Both the position numbers and the translations under genes were made by a program. From Crocodylus rhombifer (lineage: Eukaryota > Chordata > Crocodylia > Crocodylidae), in the NCBI GenBank assembly GCA_038503035.1, contig JAVSML010024570.1:654007-718006 (forward strand): 64,000 nucleotides of DNA. The letters run 5' to 3'. The notes under the pieces are model-generated. The model was given only the letters and a program-made list of their open reading frames with translations. It made no database searches and was not told the origin of the DNA. Positions 23,612 through 35,389 of this stretch are shown piece by piece. Within the stretch, counting starts at the first letter, position 1. Every line of letters begins with the position of its first letter.

Positions 23612-24483
23612 ACAAATTGTTTCTATATCTAAGCAGTTACAAGATTTGATAGTGGAGTAAAATAAATGGATATATTCACAGAAGCATTGAATCTACACAT
23701 ACTCACATGTATGACTGGCTACTTAATCATTACATTTTTATATATATTTATATAGCACAGTGCAATGCTGGGTAGAATCCCCAAACTAGCTCTAAACAAG
23801 CTAGCTTATATTATTGGAAGTAATATAACTGTGTTAATGTGGCATTCCATAGCAGCTAGTAGTCCCTATTTCTGTGTGGCTAATTAGCCTAAATATAACT
23901 ATCTTGTTTCTAGTACCAAACTAATTCACTTAGAGCTAGCTTGGGTACCTCTTTGTGCTGCTACGTTGTGTCTTGTGCACATAACCTGGTAACATCAGAA
24001 CAAAAGATTAATGTTGTAAACCATAAGATAGAGCACATTTGTAAAGGTATGTCTTTTTTAAGACTTGTGCATTTTCTTATAGTTAAAATGTTAAAGTATG
24101 CTAATCCTATTAAACAGCAAAAAACAACCTGGTATGTGTTGTACTGGGTACATTGTTAGGTATATAGTGTTGCCTATTCTCATGATTTTATCACAAGTCT
24201 CACGATATTTCATGTTTTTCTTAAACCTATAGCTCCTGAAGTTGAGATTTTCAGAAATTTTTAAAAGAACTTTCAAGCCACCAGGGTTGTGAAAAAGTTT
24301 CAGCAAATAAAAACATGCCAAAATTTACAGTTTTTAAAACTCATTATTTTAAAGGCATTTCATGATTTATGTCTGAGTTATGATTTTCAAATACTGTCAG
24401 TTGACAGCACTTGGTACTTGGCTTTAGGATGATTCTTGCAAAGTGTCAAAGTACCATCCCAGCATGAAACATATTCTGAAATC
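23612..24483. other. Unassigned AT-rich stretch
   Basis: Nothing recognisable beyond low-complexity AT sequence. Short open frames have no support. Confidence 0.5.
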
Positions 24484-27320
24484 ATAGAAGCATAGAATAT
24501 TTGGCTACAAGGAACTTCAAAGGCTGGGTACAGACACTTAAAAAGCCCAAGATGGAATTGATCTAAGTTACATGTTTTTCCATAAGCAGTGTAATTTAGA
24601 TTGATAGCAAATGGAACACACATTTACCCTTTGGTTGGGTGGGTATGCAAGCTGCCTAATTTAGACCAGGTTCTGCCATTTTTTAAACCTGTCTCTAGTG
24701 CCAGACTTCTGTTCTGTTCTGTTCTAGGTTTAGACCAGTTTCAAATCACTTATACCAATAAAAGTGTCATGTTTTTGATGACTTGGCCCAAAGGTCATCG
24801 AGTCCAACTCCCAGTAGTATACCAGAAACAAATATACTGAGACCATTTCCATGAGATGTTTGGCTAACCTCCAGTACAGATCTTACAACATCTTTAGGTC
24901 GCTTTTTCCATTGTTTTATCATGTTGACAATAAGAAAGTTTAACCTAATACTAGGGGTGCACCTATAAAGATTTTTTAGCTGATACTGATGGCTGATTAT
25001 TAACCAGCCATATTGGTTGATACCGATCCAATAGTCAATATCCAGCCTGGCAGCTTGGAGCATCATCCAGCCAGTAAGCCTGTGGGGAAGAAGGGGTGTG
25101 GGAGAGGGAAGGGGCATGGGGGAGCAGATCAAGGCCCCCAAGGTGAGGGAGGCAGTAGGTCTGGGGCTGGGACAGGCAGGCACTGCCCAGCCAGGGTGAT
25201 GAATGCATGCCCAGGAGCAGGCTGGGCTCGCGGCTGGCTCATCCACAAGGGTGTGAGAGGGTGAGGAGGGGACATGGCACCCCACTACTACACACAACCC
25301 GGAGGGAGGCATGGAGAGCATGTGTCCCCAGGATTTGTACACGGGGTGAGGATGGGCTGCCTGCTGTGGGCTCAGGGCCAGGGGCTGTGCTGGCCTCTTC
25401 CCCTGCTCAACTCCATTCAGGGTGGGGCAGGCAGTGGCACTGGGAGAGGGGCTACAGAGTGGGCTACAGCCACCCCAAAATTCACCATAGCCCACCCCAT
25501 ATACACTCCTCCCAACACTGCTGCGGCTTGTTCCGCCTCCACCCACCCTGGATGCAGCCCTAGCCCAGTTCCCCCACTGGGAAGAGGCCAGCACAGCTCC
25601 TGGCCCCAAGGCTGCAGCTGGCAGCCCACCCTTGCCCCACACACAAATCCAGGAGGCACATGTCCCCATGCCTCCCCTGGGGGTGCATGCGGTAGCAGGG
25701 AGCAACTTACCCTCCTCATCCGCCTTCTCCTGGATAAGCTGGCCACAGTTCCACCCCACTTCTGGGGTTGCATGTGCTCTGTCTGGGCGGCACCTGCCCC
25801 AGCCTCACTCCCTTCCTCACTGTGGGGGCTGCAATCTGCCCTCCATGGCCCTTCCCTCTCCCATGCTCCTTCCCCTCCACAGACTTGCCACTGGACGCTA
25901 GTCTCCAAACTGCTGGGCTGCATTCAAGGCCACGTGCATGCTGCAGCTGTGCACATGCGCATGGCACTTATCAGTGACATTATTGGCCACACTGGCCAAA
26001 ACAAGTCCATTGACAATAATGTCAATTTTCCTTTTATAGGTGCCTATCTGATAAGGACTGATATATTGGTGCACCTCTACCTTATATGCAACTAAATTTT
26101 CATTGTTGCAAGTTAAGGTGGGTGTATGTGGGAGGATGGGTCTTTCCACAAGTAGCCCTGGAAAACAACTGATGATTTTTATATTGTCTTTCCTCAATCT
26201 TCTTTTTCTAGGCTAAACAAACCCAATTCCTTCAACCTTTCCTCATAGGTGATACATTTGTGTCTTTTAATTCTTGTTGCTTTCTTTTAGACTCTTTGTT
26301 TTTGAAAGTGTGGTGACCAAAACTGGACTCACTCTTCTAGGTAAGGCCTTACCAAGGCAAAGTAGAATGAAATGTTGTATGTAAGGCCCCCTGTGTCTTA
26401 CATACAAGACTCCTTTTAATACACCTCAGAATGAGATTTTCTTTCTTTTGTAGCAACATCATGTTCCAGAGTTAAATTTAGTCTGTGTTCCATGAGAAAC
26501 CTCAGACCTTTTTCTGCTAGTTATTCCCTGTTTTGCATTTGTCCCTTGGATTTATTCTTCTTCCCTGTAGTTCTCTGTACTTGTCTCTACTGGAATTTTG
26601 ATGGTCAATTTCAGACCCCCCTCTCAAGATCGTTTTGAATTCTGATCTTGTTTTGCAGTTTGGTTTCATCTGCAGATTATAAGTGTATCTCATCATCTGA
26701 GTTGCTAATACAACTGTTTAAAACCTCGTGTTAAGTGGTCTCCTAATTTGACAGCACACCATTGATATCTACTTTTCAGAGTAACTTTTCATCCAGCTGT
26801 GTTCCCATCTTACCTAGACCAAGTTTGCTTTGTTTGCTTACAAGAATGTAATGTGGGACAGTGTCAAAAACCCAACTAAAGAAATTGACTTGTGGTTCAT
26901 ACATTACTTTGGCTAGTTTCTTAAGTGCTCTGGAATGATTTGCCCCAGGCTCTACCACTTAAATCCGTCTATTTTTTTTAAATATTCTTTAGCCTATTAA
27001 TTTTATAATTTGGCTTGCAGTCCTGTCTCCTTGTTAAAATTGATTTGATCACAGTTGAGCTTTTTGTGAAGACTGAAGCATTAATTATACAAAACTCTTC
27101 TGTCGTCTGTTATTTGCTTTCCTATCCTGTTTAATAATGGACCTATACTTTCTTTTGTTTACCTCTTGTTTCTAATATATTCATAGAAACTTTTCTTAAA
27201 GCTTCTTGCTAATTAAAACTGATTTTGTATCTTAGTCTTTTAGATTTTATTCTTATATACTTACATTATTCCCTTGTACTCCTCCCTCTGCGTGTGCATT
27301 GTTTCCAATTTTTATATACT
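24484..27320 (-). mobile_element. Old CR1 LINE, minus strand, interrupted twice
   Basis: The 3' end begins at 24484 (AATCATAGAAGCATAGAAT). CR1 C-terminal sequence resumes at 24785-24943 and, after the foldback element, at 26088-27300, where the reverse complement carries LINE words such as those for 'RLNKP...' and the RT C-terminal half. A further unidentified insertion fills about 24520-24785. Frames are heavily broken. Confidence 0.7.
24952..26079. mobile_element. hAT-type foldback element with long inverted arms
   Basis: Termini TAGGGGTGCACC and its inverse GGTGCACCTCTA are flanked by CCTAATAC (24944-24951) and CCTTATAT (26080-26087), 6 of 8 identical. Inside, about 340 bases (roughly 25070-25420) are repeated in inverse at about 25565-25900. 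For example, GAGGCATGG...CCAGGATTTGT on the + strand near 25305-25340 recurs on the minus strand near 25680-25640. The GC-rich arms produce long paired open frames on both strands, which are not genes. Confidence 0.8.
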
Positions 27321-27332
27321 TCCTCTTTTTAT

Positions 27333-28165
27333 CATAGAATCATAGAAAAATAGGGTTGGGAGGGACCTCAGGAGGTCATCTACTCCAACCCTCTGCTCAA
27401 AGCAGGATCATCGCCACCTATATCATCCCAGCCAAGGCTTTGTCTAGCCAGGTCTTTAAAACTACCAAGAATGGAGATTCCACAACCTCTCTGAGTAACC
27501 TGTTCCAGTGCTTCACTACTCTTCTAGTGAGAGAGTTTTTTCCTAACATATAACCTAAAGTTCCCTTGTTGTCATGTGCCCTAACTCCCTAACCATTTTT
27601 GCTGTCCTCCACTCTCTCCAATTTGTCCCCATCGTTTCTGTAGTGGAGGGCCCAAAACTGGACATAGTACTCCAGATGTGACCTCACCAGTGCTGAATAG
27701 AAAGGAATAATCTCTTTCCTCCATCTGCTAGGAGTGTTCCTACTAATGTGGCCCAGTATGTCCTCATTAGCCTTCTTCACAACAAGAGCACACTGTTGGC
27801 TTATATTCAGCTTATTCTTCACTGTAACCTCCAGGTCCTTTTCTGCAGAGCTGCTGCTTTGCCAATGAGTCCCCAGCCTGTACCAGTGCATGGGATTGTT
27901 TGTCCTAAGTGCAGGACACTGCACTTCTCCTTATTGAACCTCATGAGCTTTCTTTTGGCCCAATCTTCCAATTTGTCAACATGTCTCTGAATCCTGTCCC
28001 TACCCTCCAACATATCTACTACTCCCCCTAGCTTGGTGTCATCTGCAAACTTGCTGAGGGTACATTCCATCCCATCATCTAAGTTACTGATGAAGATATT
28101 GAATTAAACCGGCCCCAGAACCAATCTCTTGATCCACTTGATACTGGCTGCCAACTAGATATTGA
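27333..28165 (-). mobile_element. CR1 LINE, 3' part
   Basis: It begins with TCATAGAATCATAGAAAAATAGGG, a classic CR1 3' terminus read from the minus strand. It then encodes the C-terminal region (minus 27924-27589, with HLEYYVQFWA) and the RT FADDTK motif (minus 28070-27819). Frameshifts separate these. 5'-truncated near 28165. Confidence 0.85.
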
Positions 28166-28342
28166 GCCATTTATTACTACTGCTACTATTATTGATTACT
28201 ATATTCAGGTAATTAAAGAGTTTCTGATGTAACCAAAGCATTCTCATTATACTTCTTATCTTTGCATCACATGGGTATTGCTTGTATTGCACACTTACTG
28301 TAGTCTCAGTGATTGCTAGCTTTCCTGGCTCTTCCTCTAAAG

Positions 28343-28830
28343 CAGGGGTGGGCAAAATACGGCCCACAGGCCAAAATGTGACCCACCAGTTAATTGTATC
28401 CAGCTCATAGCTGCCTAGCACTCTCCATGGGGCTGAGCTCTGCCCACTTCCACATAGGACAGCCCGCACTGCTCTTCCCCACTCCACTGTACCTGCCACA
28501 CACCTACCGATGGCCCTGACCCTGCTAGCTTCTTGGGCCTAGTGCACAGGCAGCGCCTCCCACACATCCGACCTCCCACCATTCCATATGCACAATATAC
28601 AAGAGTAAGACTTTATTTTGAGCTATTATGCAATGTCCTTTTATAGACTACTCAACAGGACAAAAAATATTTTTATATAAAGTTAAAATACATTATAGTA
28701 TGTTTGATTTTTAGTATATGTTTTTTATCTATTATTTGTCTGTTTTTGTGATTTTATGTATGCAGCCCTCGCCAGCTCACCAAAACTCATTAAGTGTTTT
28801 GGAGCCAGCCAAAATAATTGCCCACCCTTG
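28343..28830. mobile_element. hAT-type TIR element (CAGGGGTGGGCAA ends)
   Basis: It starts CAGGGGTGGGCAAAATACGG and ends with the inverse TTGCCCACCCTTG. Flanks CTCTAAAG (28335-28342) and CTCTAGAT (28831-28838) agree at 6 of 8. A relative in the opposite orientation lies at 50210-50664. Noncoding. Confidence 0.85.
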
Positions 28831-28838
28831 CTCTAGAT

Positions 28839-30481
28839 TATCTTCTCAAGAAACTTAGTCTGTCAGTTTCCTGAGTTTGCTTTATGCTTTTCTTTTCTTA
28901 CGTCAATTATCCTTATTCTATTGTTCCTACTTCTTCCTTTTCTTAGAATTGTAAACTCTATAATTTCAGTATGACTATCACACAAGCTACCTTCCACCTT
29001 CACATTTTTCAGTCAGTTTCTAATTAGAACGAACTATAAAATAACCACTCTATTCACTTCTTTCACTTTCTGAAAGATGTTCTCTTAAACTTCAGGAAAT
29101 TGCTAGACTATCTATGTCCAACTTTATCCACATGTCTGTTGGACAGACAATACAGGTCCCTATTATGGCCAGAATCCTGTCCTTTATATGCTTCAGATAG
29201 TTACTCTAAAGAGCTGTGCTCCCTACCTCTTTGTTCTGGTAAGGCAGCAAACAATTGATCTGTAGCAGACATTGCCTGTGCTCTTTTCTTCTTTTTCTTT
29301 ATTCAGAGACATTCAGAGACCTGCCTTTTATATCTTCCTGATTTCGAAGCAAGCATATACTTTCTTGATATGCATTGCAATATTTGCACTTTTTTTTTGC
29401 TTTCTCATCCCTCCTAAACAACCTAGAACCTTCTGTGTTAACATTCCAGTCCTATATGATTCACTCTTCTGTGCCTGTGCCTGTGATGGCATAGTTTTGG
29501 TGTTGTACTAAGACTTGTAATTCTGTCTTTTGTAGTCTTAGCATTTGTACACAGACATTGCTACTGCTCATCAGGTTGCCCCATTATTCTTCCTCTTGCC
29601 TTTCCTAATGCTTAAATGCAATTTCTGACTTTCCCCTCAGATGTTAGCTCTGTGGCTAACTTGTTTTGGTTGGTTGGTTGGTTGGTGGGGGAAGGGGACG
29701 GGAAGGGTTGTGTTTGTTTTTTGCTCACATCTGGGCTTTTATCTCCAGCTGCCTTCAACCTAGGCTGCAAGTTAATTTTGAAGGATATTCTTCCTTCCTG
29801 TTCTTTGTCAGATAGGCCCTGCCTTTTCCCCCCATTTCTATTTGAAAGATTACCATCTTGGGGTCTCAGAAGCCAAAGCCATCTCAGTAGCCATGCATTC
29901 ACTTCCACTGTCTCAATGTGGTTCTAAAATAACTCTATGCATGTAGTATTTCAAAAGTAAATAAAGAAAAACAGAAATCTCATGCACTCACACCCATCTG
30001 GCAATAATAGTGATTAATATTGTATTATCTAGTTTTCTTTTCACCCCAGCTCAGATATCAGTTATCTCCTGACTCAAGTTCCCTTGAATTCCCTTTTCAT
30101 GCAATCACTTCCAGTACCGTGTACAAAATAGTATTACATAAAAGGTGAAGATGGGGGCATCTGCACCTTGGGAAGTTTTTGCAGATAGGCAAGAAGCAGT
30201 TGGGTTTCAGAGACCATAGAGCTAATTTGGGCCATGTACATTTTACATTGCAAAGCTCTGTCCGGTAGGCATCTGGGGGAGGTGAATGATTTAGGAAAAA
30301 AGGAAGGCTAATGTCAAGAGTGGGAGAGATTACACACTAAAAGGAAACACTGTATAAAGCAAAGTTAGTATAATGCTGGGACCATATTGTTTAAAATTCA
30401 TAAAACAATCTAAAGCATGTAAAAGTTAAAAGAATGATCAACAACCTGAAATGAAATTAGAAAAATGAAGACTGACTGATT
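28839..30481. other. Unassigned intron-like DNA with a (GGTT)n tract
   Basis: A short (GGTT)n microsatellite sits at about 29668-29689. Otherwise this is AT-rich DNA with no recognised exon, LINE or TIR element. The open frames at 29272 and 29616 are unsupported. Confidence 0.5.
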
Positions 30482-30605
30482 AAAAAACTCCACAGCAGGA
30501 TGATACTTGTATTTACAAGTACCGTGCTACTGTGCAGTCAATTAGTTTCCTGCAGCCTAATAGGGCCTCACATGTAGACACGAGACATTTACTGCTGAGC
30601 TAAAT
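30482..30605. mobile_element. Fragment of the GGGCAYGTCTACA miniature family
   Basis: It closely resembles 36541-36650: AAAAAACTCCACAGCAG, then GTATTTA(C/T)AAGTAC, then TGCAGCCTAATAGGGC and a CACATGT(A/G)(G/C)AGACAC end. One terminus is missing. Confidence 0.7.
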
Positions 30606-30624
30606 TTTCTACTCCACAGTGTCT

Positions 30625-33600
30625 TGTGAATCATAGTAAAGTAGGGCTGGAATGGACCTGAGCAGGTCATCTAGCCTGATGCCCTGCTCAAGGCAAGATC
30701 ATGTGATTCCTATAGCCTACGGTTTTCATCACATGTCTTTTTTTGGTTCATTAAACTTTAATTTAGTAAATTAGGAATTTATTAGGATTCTGTATGAGTT
30801 AGCAAATGGTACATCAAGTGCTGATTTTAGAGAGTTTTTTTCTGAGATTATCTAACTCAGATTTCATCCAGAAGTGATATTGGACCCCCTTTTTAGGCCA
30901 TTATCCTACACATATTTTTGTTCTGTTCTGCTGCCCACTGGGACTCTCTTATGGTATTTGAATTCTTGAGTTCCGTATGTTGACATCCAATTTCAGAGTC
31001 TGACACATCCAGTCTCAGAGTCCCAGATCCTTCAGCCTTTCCTCGTATGGCTTGCCTTTTAAGGCTCTGATCATACGGGTTGCTCTTAGTTTCATAGTTT
31101 CATAGTTTCTAGGGTCGGAAGGGACCTGAGCAGATCATCTAGTCCGACCCCCTGCCATGGCAGGAAAGAATACTGGGGTCAAATGACCCCAGCAAGATGT
31201 TCATCTAACCTCCTCTTAAACACCCCCAGGGTAGGGGCCAGCACCACTTCTCTTGGAAGCTGGTTCCAGACCCTAGCCGCCCTGACCGTGAAGTAGCGCC
31301 TCCTGATAGCCAACCTAAACCTACCCTCTGCCAGCTTGTGACCGTTATTCCTGGTCACTCCTGGCGGTGCTCGGGGAAACAATGACTTCCCCAGTGCCTG
31401 CTGATCCCCCCTGACTAGTTTATAACAGGCCACTAGATCCCCTCTCAGCCTTCTCTTTTGGAGGCTGAACAGGTTCAGGTCCCGTAGCCTCTCCTCATAG
31501 GGCCTGCCCTGTTGTCCCCTGATCATACAAGTGGCCCTCCTCTGGACCCTCTCCATGCTGTCGACATCCCTTTTGAAGTGTGGCACCCAGAACTGGACGC
31601 AGTACTCCAGCTGCGGCCTGACCAGTGCCACATAGAGGGGGAGGATCACCTCCTTGGACCTGCTCGAGATGCATCTGTGGATGCATGCCAAGGTGCTGTT
31701 GCCCTTCCTTACTGCCTCTGCACACTGCCGGCCCATGTTCATCGTGGAGTCAATGATGACCCCCAGATCCCTTTCCGCCTCTGTGCTGACAAGAGGGGAG
31801 TTCCCCAACCTGTAGGTATGGTGCCGGTTGTTCCTCCCGAGGTGCATCACCTTGCACTTGTCTGTGTTGAAACCCATCCTATTCTCGTCCGCCCACCCTT
31901 GTAACCTGTCTAGGTCTGATTATAGCCTGTTGCATCCTTCCAATGTACCCACATCCCCCCACATCTTAGTGTCATCAGCAAATTTGAACAGGGTGCTTTT
32001 TACCCCCTCATCCAAATCGCTGATGAAGATGTTGAACAGTGCGGGCCCAAGGACCGAGCCCTGCAGAACCCCACTGCCCACGTCCTTCCAGGTTGAGAAG
32101 GACCCATCCACTACCACCCTCTGGGTGTGGCCCTCCAGCCAGTTGGCGACCCATTTGACTGTGTGGGTGTCTACACCACAGCCCCCCAGTTTCTTAATGA
32201 GAACAGGGTGAGAGACAGTGTCAAAAGCCTTCCGGAAGTCCAGGAAGATTATATCCACTGCTACCCCTGCATCTAATGATCTGGTGATCTGATCGTAAAA
32301 GGCCACCAGGTTGCTCTGACAGGACCTGCCACTGATGAACCCATGTTGGTTGCCCCTAAGCATGCAGTCTCCTGCTGGTCCCTGCTGGATGTGTGCCAGC
32401 ATAACTTTCTTGAACAACTTGCCTAGGATCGAGGTGAGACTAACCGGCCTATAGTTTCCCGGGTCCTCCTTCCTGCCTTTTTTGAAGATGGGGACCATGT
32501 TGGCCCTCTTCCAGTCCTCCAGTACCTCACCAGAGCACCACGAGTGCTCATAAAGTTGTGCCAGGGGACTTGCAATGACCTCTGCCAGTTCCTTTAGAAC
32601 TCTAGGGTGGAGATCATCCGGGCCGGCTGACTTGAATACATCCAACCCCTCCAGAAGCTCCCTGACTAAATCCTCACTAACCTGTGGCCCAGGCGTACCT
32701 CCCCCGGGGCCCGAGGCGAACCCAGCAGGGAGGTGGCTGTTCTGGTCCCTACTTAGGAAGACGGAGGCAAAGAAATCGTTAAACATGTTAGCTTTGCCGT
32801 CTGGTGTGACGACCAAGTTACCCAAGTCGTCCTACAAGGGCCCCACATTACCCGGGACCTTCTTTTTACCCCCTGCATATTTAAAAAAAGACTTCTTATT
32901 GTCCTTAATCTGGGAAGCTAGTCCCAGTTCCATCTCTGCCTTGGCCTTTCTAACTGCCCCCCTACATCCCCGAGCAACTACAGAATAGCCCTCCCTAGTG
33001 ATGACCCCTTCTTTCCACTGGGTATAAGCCTCCTTTTTAGCAAGGAGACATTCCCGGATTCTTTTGGTGAGCCACAGAGGCTTGTGTGCTCTCCTGCTCC
33101 CTTTGATCCTCATTGGAATTACCTTCCTTTGGGCTTGGAGGATCGTCTCCTTAAGGAGCGACCACTCTCCTTGGACACCTGGCTTCCCTCCTCTCCCCTC
33201 TTTGGACTCTCTCAAGTTTGTCCACGTCCTTGCAGTCTCACCAGTGCAGAGTAGAGCAGAAGAATCACTTCCTTGGTTTTGCTAGAGATGCATTGATTGA
33301 TACATGCCAGAGTACCTTTGGCCTATTGGTTACAGCATTGCATTGTCAGCTCATATTCATACTGCGGTCTATTATTACCTCCAGGTCCCTTTTATTCATA
33401 GTGCTAGTCAGTTTGGTGCCACCAAGCCTGTAGGTGTGTTGGGGGTTGCTCATCCCAAGGTGGAGCACTTTACATATCTCGACCTTGAACTTCATCAGGT
33501 TGTGTTCCACCCAACTTGCTAGCCTGTCTAGGTCTGCCTGTATGTGTAGCCTATGTTTAAGCGTGACCACACTCCCCCATAACTTGAGTAAATATTGTAG
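30625..33600 (-). mobile_element. Older CR1 LINE split by a younger CR1
   Basis: CR1 3' sequence is read on the minus strand in 30625-30725 and 30950-31088. Its reading 'ATCATACGGGTTGCTCTT' is continued exactly where expected by 'TTTGGACTCTCTCAAGTTTG' at 33201, and runs to about 33600 (minus 33627-33346, motif LDRLASWVEHNLMKF). The gap between the halves is the young CR1. Confidence 0.8.
31089..33200 (-). mobile_element. Young CR1 LINE, ORF2 RT region broken only by two stops
   Basis: On the minus strand one frame runs from 33215 to 31179 with just two in-frame stops, near 32828 (TAG) and 31918 (TAA where the copy at 63 kb has CAA). It holds the pre-RT basic region, the RT with [69 protein letters not shown] and the catalytic FADDTK, then the C-terminal RRATCMIRGQQG region. 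The endonuclease domain is absent because of 5' truncation near 33200. The 3' terminus is repeated TTTCATAG at 31089-31108. It is inactive as it stands. Confidence 0.95.
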
Positions 33601-34104
33601 ATATCTGCAGTTGTATATAACCAACATACACTACAGTTAAAAAGTTGAAAAAAAAGCAACGGTTGGTATCTATGATAGATTCACGTACGTAGAATGGGTT
33701 TGTATGTAGTGGTGGTGGACTTTAGTGAAAGGGCTTTTTTACTTATTAGCTATCATTGTAGAATACGATGAGGTAGATAAGTGAACGTAGTGCAAAAAAG
33801 GAGGTCACATGTAAAGTAATTGCAATTTATCATACAGTTCTGAAGTTTTATCAGTTGGGCTCAGATCCACACCCAGCTCCAGGAACTGATTATGCTATTT
33901 ATATTAAAGAGTAATTAGATAAAATGCATAAACGGTGTTGGCAGAAGGGACCAGAATCCTTATCTCCCTTCTCCCAGGGGAGCTGCTTATCACTGGGCTA
34001 CAGAATGTTCCCCCTCACTTGGTTTCTCTGTGGCCCTATGAATTATGCATAGTGACCCTTTTTGCATAGTGGCTCAGGTTCAACAGGAAGTTTGGAGAAC
34101 CTTA
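33601..34104. other. Unassigned stretch with possible SINE-like remnants
   Basis: Sequence around 33935-34080 has weak tRNA-SINE-like words, but no clear A and B boxes. No gene is seen. Confidence 0.4.
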
Positions 34105-34210
34105 CCTATAGGCTGGTAGTTTGGGCACTCTCCTGGGAGATGGAAAATGTAGGTTTGAACCACTTGGGCTGAGAAGGACATTGAACTTGGGCATCCTGCT
34201 TCCTAGGCAA
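34105..34210 (+). mobile_element. tRNA-derived SINE-like fragment
   Basis: An A-box-like GGCTGGTAGTTTGGGCACTC is followed about 35 bases later by a B-box-like AGGTTTGAACC. A related copy lies on the minus strand at 39395-39520, and a weaker one near 37435-37500. It is not a functional tRNA, since no acceptor stem can be drawn. Confidence 0.55.
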
Positions 34211-34224
34211 GTGCTCTTGGTCAC

Positions 34225-34456
34225 CTATACACATGCCAGATGTCTTCTCAGAACAGACGCAATTAATCAAGTCTGCTGGAGTGTGTTAATTAACACACTC
34301 CAGCAGCTTCTGTGTCACATCTGTTTAGCACCCCCCATCCTTCAAAATGTTCAAGCGCCCCCATTCCATTTTGAAGCATAGGACACTGAATACATATGAC
34401 ACCGTGGGCATTAAAGTGCACCCTCTCCCCCCCTACCCCCCTGAGCACATGTATAG
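34225..34456. mobile_element. Miniature TIR element with a perfect central palindrome
   Basis: It starts CTATACACATGC and ends GCACATGTATAG, exact inverses. Its centre holds a 34-base perfect palindrome (34273-34306). A related copy lies at about 38700-38950 (shared CATTTTGAA and GAATACATATGACAC-like words). Confidence 0.75.
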
Positions 34457-34626
34457 ACACTCCTAACGACTAGGCCATGAGTGCAGTTTTGCACTTATCT
34501 CAGTGTTGTCCATGTAGGCTAGGCTTATATGATCAGGCCCTCAGCTGTTGTGGGTTCAAGGTTACCTAATTTGCAAATCCCAAAAATGGCCTAGATATAA
34601 GCTAAATGCTAAGATGGATGTATCAC

Positions 34627-34958
34627 TGGGCATGTCTACACATGCACATTTACTGCACAGTAACCAAAATTACGGTGCAGCACAGGTGCACATCTACGCA
34701 TGCATGCCCATACTGCGCAGTAATTATGGTGACTTACCGTGACTTGAGCATAAATTTGATAGCTGCATCATTCAGGTATCCAATTTATGCTAGATTACTT
34801 ACTGCACAGTAACGCATGTGTATGTGGACTGACTTGGAACTAACTTTAATGTACTTTAACGCCTGCATGTGTAGACACTGGCCTATTCCCGCTTACTCCA
34901 CAGTAACTTACTGCGCAGTAAGTGTAAGCTGGTGTAAATGCACATGTAGACATGCCCA
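34627..34958. mobile_element. Miniature element with TGGGCATGTCTACACATG ends
   Basis: The left TGGGCATGTCTACACATGCA is mirrored by TGCACATGTAGACATGCCCA at the right, about 25 bases of inverted repeat with one difference. The body repeats 'ACTGCACAGTAA' several times. Noncoding. Confidence 0.8.
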
Positions 34959-35282
34959 CTGAGTATGTGTAGGAGGAGAACTTTAGGAGCCTAAATAACT
35001 TTATTGGTAAAAATTGGTGCCTAAGTGGTTAGGTGCTTCTGTGGATTGGTTGCATCTAGGTTCATTTTTAGATCTGATCTTTGGATATTAAATGGGTATA
35101 TATGATGTAAATTGTATACACAGCATGTGATTATATATAATTATGTATAAAATGTATTAATAGTACCATTAAGTTACCTTATTGGAATAGGATATGAATG
35201 CTAGAAACATGTATTTTGATATGAATATTCTTATTTTAGTGGAATGTTCATTTTTATTTTTGTTGTTTTTATTTTTCTCCAG

Positions 35283-35389
35283 GCTTAATACCAAGTAAAA
35301 CATTTATTGACATTTTTCTTGACTTAATTACTTTGAACCTTGGAACAAACAACCTTCCTGATATATGGTTGCGCCTAACAGTTTCAGAT
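35283..35389 (+). CDS. SPEF2: SPEF2 exon (first visible)
   Basis: Acceptor TATTTTTCTCCAG ends at 35282 and donor GAT|GTAAGT begins at 35390. Two bases complete an upstream codon, then 35 codons follow (LIPSKTFIDIFLDLIT, then LGTNNLPDIWLRLTVSD), ending in phase 0. I recognise this as the C-terminal region of SPEF2/KPL2, a large protein of the ciliary and sperm-tail central apparatus that is needed for sperm-tail formation and binds the transport protein IFT20. The upstream exon is not in the window or was not recognised, so the intron before it may exceed 35 kb and could enclose the hAT gene. The gene name comes from remembered family similarity, not a search. Confidence 0.85.

Noticed and set aside
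24767..26095. Long open frames of up to 330 codons on both strands near 25-26 kb
   Set aside because: They lie in the GC-rich foldback element. Frames on opposite strands mirror each other because of the inverted arms, and they have no domain and no splice context.
34105..34210. Possible tRNA gene
   Set aside because: A and B box-like words only; no acceptor stem or anticodon arm can be drawn, and related copies exist, so it is called SINE-like.
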